Counted from the first letter of the stretch, positions 8,099 through 15,185 are shown. The stretch: DNA of 23,114 nt from Actinomycetota bacterium (GCA_005788205.1 SXYT01000128.1:1-23114), one strand, 5' to 3'. A program made the numbers and translations. Notes: generated by a model not told the origin, from the letters alone.

Positions 8099-8103
8099 GT
8101 CGG
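8089..8103. repeat. Compact inverted repeat between two convergent small genes
   Basis: CCGACTC-T-GAGTCGG, a perfect repeat with 7-base arms around one base, covers the stop codon of the 28-residue gene and lies six bases before the end of the convergent 74-residue gene. It may act as a bidirectional transcript end, although no T-run follows on either strand. Confidence 0.4.
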
Positions 8104-8109
8104 AGCGCG

Positions 8110-8334
8110 TCAGTTCTTCTCGTCCGGCAAGTTGTCAATGCCGTTTCCGATGGCCATGAACGTCGGTGCCCAGAGCCCGACGAAAATGCCGAAGCGCTCT
8201 CCTGATGCCTGAACCTCACCGTTGTCTGTTCCACCCTGGGTGAACCAAATGACGATGCTCCCAATGACTGACAGGAATCCGAGCGCATACGAGAGGTTCG
8301 CGCTGTAGCCCAATGATTTTAGTTTCCTCAACAT
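8110..8334 (-). CDS. Small membrane protein, 74 residues
   Basis: Starts at ATG 8334 with a strong Shine-Dalgarno AAGGAG five bases upstream (8340-8345 on the + strand), one of the clearest ribosome-binding sites in the window. The protein begins MLRKLKSLGYSANLSYALG, continues into a hydrophobic segment FLSVIGSIVIWF (about residues 20-33), a polar loop (TQGGTDNGEVQASGERFG), a second segment IFVGLWAPTFMAIGNGI and an acidic tail NLPDEKN. Two spans with both ends inside is the simplest topology. The region is poorer in G+C than the flanking genes and its SD-led start contrasts with the leaderless local style, suggesting acquired DNA. The family is not recognised. Confidence 0.65.
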   Translation of the reverse strand: MLRKLKSLGYSANLSYALGFLSVIGSIVIWFTQGGTDNGEVQASGERFGIFVGLWAPTFMAIGNGIDNLPDEKN

Positions 8335-8517
8335 AGGTACTCCTTAGGGGACGGTAGATCTGGATGATCTCCACGGCGAACTATCCCACACAGATAGGGC
8401 CATGTTCGGGATGCTGCGCAACGAGCCGATCAGTGCCGCCGACAGTCCCACACCGAGTTCCGCACCCGGTTTCGCACCACCCCGGCCTCACTGCCCAGAG
8501 GATGGAGCGATGGCCTT
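8335..8517. other. Non-coding spacer upstream of the 74-residue gene
   Basis: About 180 bases with no convincing gene on either strand. It holds the Shine-Dalgarno (8340-8345) and presumably the promoter of the 74-residue gene on the minus strand. Its right end abuts the stop codon of the intact ABC1-kinase gene. No repeat or terminator with a T-run was seen. Confidence 0.5.
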
Positions 8518-9900
8518 CTAGACCTGCGGGCGGCCGGCCAGCCAGGCAACCTCGAGTTCGCCCATCGGTGTGGACGGCGGGCCGCTCGTCATCGGCCACA
8601 ACTCCTCGCTGATGCGCCGGAAGTTTCCCCCACACCCCAGCTGGCCGAGGATCGCGTACAGGCCCAGGTTGATGCGCTGGATGAACACGAAGGACCGTGG
8701 GATCGTGGCGTACTGGGCGATGGACGACGTGCGGTCGAACATGTGGCGCACGATCGAAGTCGCGTACTCGGTGGTCCAGTCCACCCTGCGCGACTCGCGG
8801 ACCGGCTCGTAGAAGTGCGCGAAGTAGTCGCCGGCGTCCTCGGTGGACACGGGGGCATCCTTCTGCAGCATCCCGGCGTCCTCGATGATGCGGCGGTACT
8901 CGGCCATGTCGCCGTCCAGCACCGCGGCCTTCACCATTGACTGGAACATCAGCATCTCGTCGGGGGTGAAGTGCTTGATGAGCCCGAAGTCGAGGAACGT
9001 GACTTTTCCGTCCCCGTGGAAGATGTAGTTGCCCGGGTGCGGGTCGCCGTTGAACGCGCGGAACCTGTACAGGCTGCGGAAGACGAACCGGAAGATCGCC
9101 TCGCCGGCCATGTCGCGCTGCTCCTGGCTCCATCCGCACACCTCCGCGAACGTGGAGCCCACGACCAGTTCGCTGGTGAGGACCCGCCGGGTGCTGAGTT
9201 CGTCCACGACCTCCGGCACGCGCACGAAGGGGTGCCCGCGGTAGAAGTCGGCGAAGAGGCGCTGGTTGTCCGCCTCGCGCGAGTAGTCCAGCTCCTCGCG
9301 CAGCCGGTCCTTGATCTCGGCGACCATCTCCTCGGGGTTCAGGCTCTTGAACCCGAACGCGAGGAGGGTGCCGAGCAGGTCGGCGGTGCGCAGGTCGGCG
9401 TCGATCGCCTCGGCAACCCCGGGGTACTGCACCTTCACTGCGACGGCACGCTCGGAGCCGTCGGTGCACCGCATGATCGCGCGGTGCACCTGCCCGATGG
9501 AGGCGGCCGCGATTGGTTCGTCGTCGAACTCCACGAACAGCTCGTCGACGCCGCGGCCGAACTCCTCGCGGATGACGCCGCGCACGAGGTCGATGCTCAT
9601 CGGCGGGGCCTGCGACTGCAGTTGGGCGAGTGCCATCCGCATCGGCTCGGGCAGGCCGTCGTCCAGGTAGCTGGCCATCTGGCCGAGCTTCATGAGCGCA
9701 CCCTTCATGTTCCCGAGCTCCGCCGCCACCTGCTGGGCGGTCTTCAGTTCGCGCTCGCGGGAGAGGCGCTCGCGCCGCTCGGCACCGGCGAAGAGTTTGC
9801 GCGCGGACGTGCCCGCATGCCCGAGACCGACGCGCGCACCGAGGCGGGCGAGCCTGGAGTTGCGGCGCCAGGCGGTGCGGAAGCGGACTGCTGTGGCCAT
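8518..9900 (-). CDS. ABC1/UbiB-family atypical kinase
   Basis: A 460-residue AarF/ABC1/UbiB-type protein. The start is ATG 9900, ten bases after the upstream hydrolase stop. Family marks: KLGQ (residues 71-74, the KxGQ motif), the Ala-rich loop AAASIGQVHRA replacing the usual glycine loop, AVKVQYPGV with the conserved Lys, NGDPHPGNYIF (catalytic/metal-binding loop) and FLDFGLIK (DFG-like motif). Proteins of this family are ATP-binding kinase-like enzymes; in proteobacteria UbiB supports quinone synthesis, while actinobacterial members are mostly uncharacterised. No C-terminal membrane spans are evident. It is last in a greA-hydrolase-kinase run. A damaged copy of its 3' half lies at 7348-7618. 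Confidence 0.9.
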   Translation of the reverse strand: MATAVRFRTAWRRNSRLARLGARVGLGHAGTSARKLFAGAERRERLSRERELKTAQQVAAELGNMKGALMKLGQMASYLDDGLPEPMRMALAQLQSQAPPMSIDLVRGVIREEFGRGVDELFVEFDDEPIAAASIGQVHRAIMRCTDGSERAVAVKVQYPGVAEAIDADLRTADLLGTLLAFGFKSLNPEEMVAEIKDRLREELDYSREADNQRLFADFYRGHPFVRVPEVVDELSTRRVLTSELVVGSTFAEVCGWSQEQRDMAGEAIFRFVFRSLYRFRAFNGDPHPGNYIFHGDGKVTFLDFGLIKHFTPDEMLMFQSMVKAAVLDGDMAEYRRIIEDAGMLQKDAPVSTEDAGDYFAHFYEPVRESRRVDWTTEYATSIVRHMFDRTSSIAQYATIPRSFVFIQRINLGLYAILGQLGCGGNFRRISEELWPMTSGPPSTPMGELEVAWLAGRPQV

Positions 9901-9910
9901 GTGTGCCGGA

Positions 9911-10786
9911 TCAGTTGGCCGCGTCGCCGTGCGCGCCCTCGTCGGCGCGGCGGTGGACGTGCAGGCACGCCTCGACGAGCGAGGGCACGAACTCCGCGGC
10001 GTTCGCCCATACGGAGTCGTGGTCACCCTCGACCTCCCACGAGCGCGCCCCGGGGATCAGCTCGGCGATTCTCTGCTGGCGGGCGGTGCTCACGACTCGG
10101 TCGTTCATGTTGATGACAACAGACACGGGAACGTCGATGTTCCCCAGCCACTCCCGCGAGTCGAAACGGCCGAGCGCGGCACCTGCCTCCAGGATCTGGC
10201 GCCAGTCGTGGCTGGCCAGCTGGTGGGCCGCCCACGGCTCCCATGTCATGGTCTTGCGCGACACGTAGAGACGGTCACTGATCCAGTCGCGCACGCGCTT
10301 CGGGGTGGCGCGTGCCGCGCTGCTGATCCCGGTGAGCAGGGTGAACACGCGCCGCTCGCGCACTGACGAGGCGAAGTACGACGACGTCGCGCACAGCACC
10401 AGGCCGCGCACGCGCTGCTCGTGCCGCTGCCACATCAACTGCGCGACGGTGCCACCCATGGAGTACCCGACGGGGATGAACGTGGTGATGCCGAGCTGGT
10501 CGGCGAGTGCGGCGGCGTCGTCCGCGCAGTCATCGAGACGGAAGGGCTGCGTGGTGCGGATGCCCCGGCCGTGGCCGCGGTGGTCCATTGCGATCACCCG
10601 GAAGTGCTCCGCGAGGGCCGTGTAGCAGGTGAAAAAATTCAGGTCCGCCGTCGCGGTCCAGCCGTGGAGCAGGAGCACTGTGGGTGCACCCGCGGGACCT
10701 GCGAGGTCGCGGATGTACGTGGTGCCCCGGCCGGGCAGCTCGACATGGCGGCCCGGCGGGAGGTCGGGAACGAGAAAGTCGGTCAG
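9911..10786 (-). CDS. Alpha/beta-fold hydrolase
   Basis: Serine-hydrolase fold protein: LLLHGWTATADLNFF (oxyanion-hole HG motif), the nucleophile elbow GYSMGG with Ser near residue 109, an Asp in VVINMNDRVVS and the final His in GDHDSVW. The clear family sequence extends 5' of the first conventional start (GTG 10678): FLVPDLPPGRHVELPGRG, then TTYIRDLAGPAGAPT, fits the usual N-terminal strands. No in-frame ATG, GTG or TTG precedes it, so I place the start at CTG 10786, which overlaps the greA stop as CTGA and would be translationally coupled. If CTG is not used, the protein is 255 residues from GTG 10678 and lacks its first strands. The substrate is unknown. Confidence 0.8.
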   Translation of the reverse strand: MTDFLVPDLPPGRHVELPGRGTTYIRDLAGPAGAPTVLLLHGWTATADLNFFTCYTALAEHFRVIAMDHRGHGRGIRTTQPFRLDDCADDAAALADQLGITTFIPVGYSMGGTVAQLMWQRHEQRVRGLVLCATSSYFASSVRERRVFTLLTGISSAARATPKRVRDWISDRLYVSRKTMTWEPWAAHQLASHDWRQILEAGAALGRFDSREWLGNIDVPVSVVINMNDRVVSTARQQRIAELIPGARSWEVEGDHDSVWANAAEFVPSLVEACLHVHRRADEGAHGDAAN

Positions 10787-11256
10787 CGCGACACCTTTGT
10801 GACGGTGACGGACACCTGAGCCCCGTTCTCGAGCGTGACGGTGACGGACTCACCCTCGTTGTGCCCGAGCAGGGCAGAGCCGATGGGAGAGGACGGTGAC
10901 ATGATCTCGGTTCCCCCGCCCTTTTCCTCGATGTGGCCGATGAGGTAGGTCTCTGCCATGTCCGGTGAGTCGCCCCCGAACAGGATCGTGACGCGGCTCA
11001 GCACCCCGACGACACCGTCGGCCGGGTCCGGGGCGATCTCGGCGTTCTCGAGGATGCCGATGACCAGGTTCTTGCGGTCGTTCAGCATTCCGTACTCGTC
11101 CTTTGCGGCGTGGTAGTCGCCGTTCTCGGAGAGGTCACCCATCTCGCGGGCGCGGCCGATCTTGTCGGCGACGGCGGGCAGGACCGTGTGCTCGAGATCT
11201 GCCACCTCGGCCTCCAGCCTGGCGTACGTCTCCTTCGACAGCAGGTGCTTTGCCAT
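10783..11256 (-). CDS. greA: Transcription elongation factor GreA
   Basis: GreA enters the secondary channel of RNA polymerase and stimulates cleavage of backtracked RNA. The 157-residue protein has the normal family length: an N-terminal coiled coil with the conserved hairpin-tip segment REMGDLSENGDYHAAKDE (acidic residues D and E needed for cleavage) and a C-terminal FKBP-like domain with MSPSSPIGSALLGHNEGESV. The start is ATG 11256, seven bases after a TAGCCT box (leaderless). Divergent from leuB across a very short spacer and followed directly by the hydrolase gene. Confidence 0.93.
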   Translation of the reverse strand: MAKHLLSKETYARLEAEVADLEHTVLPAVADKIGRAREMGDLSENGDYHAAKDEYGMLNDRKNLVIGILENAEIAPDPADGVVGVLSRVTILFGGDSPDMAETYLIGHIEEKGGGTEIMSPSSPIGSALLGHNEGESVTVTLENGAQVSVTVTKVSR

Positions 11257-11294
11257 TCGGTGAAGGCTATCGGTGGCTCGTAGATTGGTCGCCT
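11257..11294. promoter_or_regulatory. Back-to-back leaderless promoters of greA and leuB
   Basis: Only 38 bases separate the two start codons. The minus strand has TAGCCT (11264-11269) seven bases before the greA ATG; the plus strand has TAGATT (11281-11286) eight bases before the leuB ATG. With ordinary spacers each -35 region must fall at or inside the opposite gene's -10 box or start codon, so the two promoters probably compete. Confidence 0.6.
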
Positions 11295-12290
11295 ATGGCA
11301 CATCGCATTGCGCTCATCGGCGGGGACGGAATCGGCCCGGAAGTCACGGCTGAGGCCGTCAAGGTCGTCAGGGCGGCGGGCGTGGCGATCGACACGGTCG
11401 ACTTCGATCTCGGCGGCGCGCGCTTCCTGCGCGACGGGGAGATCCTCTCGGACTCCACCCTCGACGAACTGCGCGGTTTCGACGCGATCCTGCTCGGCGC
11501 CGTCGGCACCCCCGACGTGCCGCCCGGCGTGATCGAGCGCGGTCTGCTGCTGAAGATGCGCTTCGAGCTCGACCTCTACGTGAACCAGCGCCCGTTCAAG
11601 GGGACCGCGCCGGGCCACCGGACCCCGCACGACTTCGTCGTCATCCGCGAGAACACCGAGGGCCCGTACGTGGGCGAGGGCGGCGTGCTGCGGCGCGGCA
11701 CGCCGAACGAGGTCGCCACCCAGGGCAGCGTGAACACGCGCATGGGCGTGGAGCGGTGCATCCGGTACGCGTTCGGGCTCGCCAGCGGGCGCGGGAGGAA
11801 GCACGTCACGCTCGTCCACAAGACGAACGTGCTCACGTTCGCCGGGGACCTGTGGCAGCGCACCTTCGACGCCGTCGCCGCGGAGTACCCCACTGTCGGC
11901 ACCGCGTACAACCACGTGGACGCCGCGTGCATTTATTTCGTGCAGGACCCGCACCGCTACGACGTGATCGTCACCGACAACCTGTTCGGTGACATCCTCA
12001 CGGACCTCGGCGGCGCTGTCAGCGGCGGCATCGGGCTTGCCTCGTCGGCGAACCTGAACCCCGCGCGCACCGGCCCTTCCATGTTCGAGCCCGTGCACGG
12101 GTCGGCACCCGACATCGTCGGCACCGGCAAGGCGAACCCGACGGCAGCGATCCTGTCGGCCGCCCTGATGCTCGATTTCCTCGGCGAGAACGCCGCCGCG
12201 GACCGCATCCGCGCCGCGTGCGACGCGCCCCAAACCGGCTCCACCGTGGAGACCGGAAACGCAATAGCCGCCCGCGTGGCCGGCAAGTAA
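11295..12290 (+). CDS. leuB: 3-isopropylmalate dehydrogenase
   Basis: LeuB oxidises and decarboxylates 3-isopropylmalate using NAD+, the third step of leucine synthesis. The 331-residue protein has IALIGGDGIGPEVTAEAV at the N-terminus, the catalytic-lobe segments VVIRENTEGPYVGEGG and LVHKTNVLTFAGDLW, the metal-binding VIVTDNLFGDILTDLGG, and the NAD-binding EPVHGSAPDIVGTGKANPTA. The compact actinobacterial form is expected. ATG 11295 was chosen over the longer frame because of the TAGATT promoter box eight bases upstream and the exact family N-terminus. Followed 31 bases later by ilvE, so the two are likely co-transcribed. Confidence 0.93.
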   Translation: MAHRIALIGGDGIGPEVTAEAVKVVRAAGVAIDTVDFDLGGARFLRDGEILSDSTLDELRGFDAILLGAVGTPDVPPGVIERGLLLKMRFELDLYVNQRPFKGTAPGHRTPHDFVVIRENTEGPYVGEGGVLRRGTPNEVATQGSVNTRMGVERCIRYAFGLASGRGRKHVTLVHKTNVLTFAGDLWQRTFDAVAAEYPTVGTAYNHVDAACIYFVQDPHRYDVIVTDNLFGDILTDLGGAVSGGIGLASSANLNPARTGPSMFEPVHGSAPDIVGTGKANPTAAILSAALMLDFLGENAAADRIRAACDAPQTGSTVETGNAIAARVAGK

Positions 12291-12321
12291 TCTTCCGTCA
12301 CTGTTTCCAGAGGAGCCCACG

Positions 12322-13239
12322 ATGCCCACACTTGTCCCCACACCGAAAATCTGGATGAACGGCACGCTCGTGGACTGGGACAAGGCGCAGGTCCACGTGC
12401 TGACACACACGCTTCACTACGGCACAGGCGTGTTCGAGGGCATCCGCGCCTACGAGACCTCCGACGGCCCGGCGGTCTTCCGCCTCACCGAGCACATCGA
12501 ACGCCTTTTCCGCAGCGCGAAGATCCTCGGCATGGAGATCCCGTACACCGTGGACGAGATCATCCGGGCAACGAAGGAGACTGTGCGCTCCACCGGCCTG
12601 CCCGGTTGCTACGTGCGCCCGATCGCCTACTACGGCTACGGCGAGATGGGGCTCAACACCCTCCCGTGCACGGTGGACGTGGCCATTGCGTGCTGGCCGT
12701 GGGGTGCCTATCTCGGCGAGGAGGCTCTCACCAAGGGCGTGCGCATGAAGATCTCCTCGTGGAAGCGCCTCGACCACAACATGCTCCCGCCGGCTGCCAA
12801 GACCGTGGCGAACTACGCGAACAGCTCTCTCGCGAAGGTGGAGGCGCTGCGCGCCGGCTACGACGAGGCGATCCTGCTGAACAACGAGGGGCTCGTCAGC
12901 GAGTGCACCGGCGAGAACCTCTTCGTGGTGCGCGGCGGCAGGGTCATCACCCCGCCGCTGTCGGCCGGCGCCCTGGAGGGCATCACCCAGTGGAGCGTCA
13001 TCAAGATCCTCGAGGACATGGGCTACGAGGTCGAGAAAGGCAACATCGCGCGCTCCGACCTGTACATCGCCGAGGAGATCTTCTGTGTCGGCACCGCCGC
13101 CGAGGTGAGCGCCATCAACTCGGTGGACGACCGCGACGTCCCGTGCCCGGGCCCGATCACCCTGCAGGTGGCCGAGACCTACGGCAAGGCCGTCCGGGGC
13201 CAGATCCCGGCGTACAAGCACTGGTGCGAAACGGCCTGA
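12322..13239 (+). CDS. ilvE: Branched-chain amino acid aminotransferase
   Basis: A PLP enzyme (fold type IV) catalysing the last, reversible step to Leu, Ile and Val. The 305-residue protein has LTHTLHYGTGVFEGIRAY, RLTEHIERLFRSAKIL, YVRPIAYYGYGEMGLN, the segment ending ANSSLAKVEALRAGYDEAILLN with the PLP-binding Lys, ECTGENLFVVRGG and ITQWSVIKIL, all in family order. An AGAGGAG Shine-Dalgarno lies six bases before the ATG, as expected for an internal operon gene, whereas the operon head (leuB) is leaderless. A hairpin and T-run follow the stop. Confidence 0.93.
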   Translation: MPTLVPTPKIWMNGTLVDWDKAQVHVLTHTLHYGTGVFEGIRAYETSDGPAVFRLTEHIERLFRSAKILGMEIPYTVDEIIRATKETVRSTGLPGCYVRPIAYYGYGEMGLNTLPCTVDVAIACWPWGAYLGEEALTKGVRMKISSWKRLDHNMLPPAAKTVANYANSSLAKVEALRAGYDEAILLNNEGLVSECTGENLFVVRGGRVITPPLSAGALEGITQWSVIKILEDMGYEVEKGNIARSDLYIAEEIFCVGTAAEVSAINSVDDRDVPCPGPITLQVAETYGKAVRGQIPAYKHWCETA

Positions 13240-13271
13240 CCGGGCCCGGGTAAGCCCGGCACCCCCCTTTT
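13240..13271 (+). terminator. Intrinsic-type terminator after ilvE
   Basis: Directly after the ilvE stop: CCGGGC (13240-13245), an 8-base loop, GCCCGG (13254-13259), then a C-run leading into TTTT (13268-13271). A moderate rho-independent terminator for leuB-ilvE. Confidence 0.6.
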
Positions 13272-13330
13272 CCACAGTGATTCCAGCCCCTGGTCCGCTC
13301 TTGCCCGGGTTGTCCACAGGCTCACCCACA
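13268..13330 (+). promoter_or_regulatory. Cluster of three DnaA-box-like 9-mers upstream of the cimA leader
   Basis: TTTTCCACA (13268-13276), TTGTCCACA (13310-13318) and TCACCCACA (13322-13330), all on the same strand. TTGTCCACA matches the actinobacterial DnaA-box style; the other two are weaker. They immediately precede the cimA leader promoter. No origin genes are nearby, so a regulatory or chance explanation is more likely than replication. Confidence 0.3.
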
Positions 13331-13337
13331 GGGGAGG

Positions 13338-13366
13338 TTGACGACGGGGGATAACGGGGCGAGACT
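13338..13366 (+). promoter_or_regulatory. Promoter of the cimA leader transcript
   Basis: TTGACG (13338-13343), a 17-base spacer, then GAGACT (13361-13366) as a weak -10. The leader-peptide ATG follows six bases later, so the transcript should start at or next to that ATG. Confidence 0.5.
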
Positions 13367-13372
13367 AAGGGG

Positions 13373-13438
13373 ATGTTGACGAACGCCATCCCCGCACCGC
13401 TTGCGGTCCTGGCTGTCGCCGGCATCATTATTCGTTAG
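13373..13438 (+). CDS. Branched-chain-rich leader peptide (attenuator) for cimA
   Basis: A 21-residue reading frame that begins MLTNAIP and ends AGIIIR before TAG (13436-13438). Fourteen of its residues are Ala, Leu, Ile or Val, and the last four codons are Ile (ATC), Ile (ATT), Ile (ATT), Arg (CGT). Runs of the codon for the pathway end-product just before the stop are the hallmark of ribosome-mediated attenuation (trp, his, ilv and leu leaders). The Ile codons at 13424-13432 suit an isoleucine-specific gene such as citramalate synthase. The frame is followed by a stable hairpin and a terminator, and its ATG lies six bases after a candidate -10, so the leader itself appears leaderless. Confidence 0.7.
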   Translation: MLTNAIPAPLAVLAVAGIIIR

Positions 13439-13462
13439 CGCATGTCGGTTCCCGACGTGCGC
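13438..13462 (+). promoter_or_regulatory. Stem-loop directly after the leader-peptide stop
   Basis: An 11-pair stem (13438-13448 with 13452-13462, one G-U pair) closed by a TTC loop. It starts on the last base of the leader stop codon, so a ribosome stalled on the Ile codons would prevent it from forming. This is the position of the pause/protector hairpin in classical attenuators. Confidence 0.55.
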
Positions 13463-13468
13463 GTGCAG

Positions 13469-13491
13469 GCCGCCCTCCAGGGCGGCTTTTT
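13469..13491 (+). terminator. Intrinsic terminator (attenuator) before cimA
   Basis: GCCGCCCT (13469-13476) pairs with AGGGCGGC (13479-13486), followed at once by TTTTT. It is a textbook rho-independent terminator standing 55 bases upstream of the cimA start and pointing into it, so it must be conditional. A partly complementary leader segment, GCGGTCCTG (13403-13411), could pair with CAGGCCGC (13466-13473) and act as antiterminator. Confidence 0.78.
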
Positions 13492-13545
13492 CGTTCCCGC
13501 ACCGACAGAACCGCACAGACGCCACGGCACAGGCAAGGACAACAG

Positions 13546-15126
13546 ATGAACAGCAACGTTGAGATGGTCGAGGTGTTCGACACGACCCTGCGTGACGGCA
13601 TGCAGGTCGAGGGCGTGTCGGCGACGGTGGAGGACAAGCTCCGCATCGCCGAGCAACTGGACTTCCTCGGGGTCCACTACATCGAGGGCGGCTGGCCGGG
13701 CGCGAACCCGAAGGATGTGGAGTTCTTCGAGCGCGCCAAGACCGAGCTGAAGCTCTCCAACTCCGTGCTGGTGGCGTTCGGCTCCACGCGACGCCCGAAG
13801 GGAAAGACCGACGACGACCCGACGCTCCGCAACCTGATCGAGGCGGGCACGTCAGCGGTGTGCATCGTGGCGAAGTCCTGGGACTACCACGTGACAGAGG
13901 CGCTGCAGACGACGCTCGACGAGGGTGTTGCCATGGTCGCCGACTCGGTCCGCTACCTCGCCGGTCACGGGCGCATGGTGATGGTGGACCTCGAGCACTT
14001 CTTCGATGGCTACCGCAACAACCCCGAGTTCGCACTCCGCATCGTGGAGGCCGCCGTGACGAACGGCGCCACCCACCTGGTCATGTGCGACACGAACGGC
14101 GGCTCGCTGCCCGACGAGGTCGGGGACACGGTCGCCGCGGTGAAGAAGCTCGTGGGCGACGACGCGATTCTCGGCATCCACTGCCACGACGACACCGGCT
14201 GCGCGGTTGCTAACTCCATGGCCGCGGTGCGCGCCGGCGTGCGCCACGTGCAGGGGACCCTCAACGGCCTGGGTGAGCGCACGGGCAACACGAACCTCAC
14301 GACGGTCATCCCGAACCTGCAGCTGAAGATGGGCTACGCGTGCCTGCCGGATGGTCACCTCAACAGGTTGACGGCGGTGTCGAACCACGTCGCCGAGGTG
14401 CTGAACCGGCCCCTCAACCCGCAGGCCCCGTACGTGGGCAACTCCGCCTTCGCGCACAAGGCCGGTCTCCATGTCTCGGCGATCAAGCGCGCGAAGGATG
14501 CCTACGAGCACATCGACCCGGAGGTGGTCGGAAACGGCACCCGTTTCGTCGTGAGCGAGATGGCCGGCCGTGCCACTATCGAGGTGAAGGCAGAGGAACT
14601 GGGTCTGGAGCTCGACGGCATCGTCGTCGGCAACGTCATCGACAAGCTGAAGGAACTGGAGCATGCCGGCTACCACTTCGAGGCGGCTGATGCCTCGCTG
14701 GAACTGCTGATGCGCCGTGCCGCGGGCTGGGAGCAGTCCCACTTCAGGGTGGAGTCCATGCGTGTCATCACCGACGAGAACCCCGACCAGGGTTTCACCA
14801 CCGAGGCGACCGTGAAGGTCCACGTCGGCAACGAGAGGTTCGTGCACACCGCGGAGGGGAACGGCCCCGTCAACGCGATCGATGCCGCGCTGCGTTCGTG
14901 CCTGCGGGGCGCCTATCCCCGGATCGACCGCATCCACCTGACGGACTACAAGGTGCGCATCCTGGACGGTGCCACCGCCACCGGGGCTGTCACGCGGGTG
15001 CTGATCGATGCCACCAACGGCGACCGTTCGTGGACCACGATCGGGGTGTCGGCGAACATCATCGAGGCGTCATGGAACGCGCTCGAGGAGTCGCTCGTCT
15101 ACGGCCTCCTCCACGACGAGGGTTGA
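13546..15126 (+). CDS. cimA: (R)-citramalate synthase
   Basis: CimA condenses pyruvate and acetyl-CoA to citramalate, the threonine-independent entry into isoleucine synthesis. The 526-residue protein belongs to the DRE-TIM isopropylmalate/citramalate synthase group: DTTLRDGMQVEGVSATVED near residue 10 (metal-binding Asp and catalytic Arg), HYIEGGWPGANPKDVEFF, HCHDDTGCAVANS (metal His-x-His), GTLNGLGERTGNTNL, and a C-terminal LeuA-type allosteric domain from about residue 400. The GGWPGANPKD segment and overall length distinguish this citramalate-synthase type from LeuA (2-isopropylmalate synthase). It is preceded by the Ile-codon attenuator, which independently supports an isoleucine role. 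LeuC/LeuD and LeuB homologues in the same window can process citramalate onwards. Confidence 0.88.
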   Translation: MNSNVEMVEVFDTTLRDGMQVEGVSATVEDKLRIAEQLDFLGVHYIEGGWPGANPKDVEFFERAKTELKLSNSVLVAFGSTRRPKGKTDDDPTLRNLIEAGTSAVCIVAKSWDYHVTEALQTTLDEGVAMVADSVRYLAGHGRMVMVDLEHFFDGYRNNPEFALRIVEAAVTNGATHLVMCDTNGGSLPDEVGDTVAAVKKLVGDDAILGIHCHDDTGCAVANSMAAVRAGVRHVQGTLNGLGERTGNTNLTTVIPNLQLKMGYACLPDGHLNRLTAVSNHVAEVLNRPLNPQAPYVGNSAFAHKAGLHVSAIKRAKDAYEHIDPEVVGNGTRFVVSEMAGRATIEVKAEELGLELDGIVVGNVIDKLKELEHAGYHFEAADASLELLMRRAAGWEQSHFRVESMRVITDENPDQGFTTEATVKVHVGNERFVHTAEGNGPVNAIDAALRSCLRGAYPRIDRIHLTDYKVRILDGATATGAVTRVLIDATNGDRSWTTIGVSANIIEASWNALEESLVYGLLHDEG

Positions 15127-15185
15127 CCGTGACGCGGCGCCCGTCACGCGGCGGCCGAGACGGGGTGCCCGCGGCCCTGCGCAAT

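Noticed and set aside
8364..8517. A further gene between the 74-residue gene and the ABC1 kinase
   Set aside because: Frames here have no start signal, no recognisable sequence and run into the antisense of the kinase gene.
13268..13330. A replication origin based on the DnaA-like boxes
   Set aside because: Only one box is good, there is no AT-rich unwinding region, and dnaA, dnaN, rpmH or parAB are not nearby.
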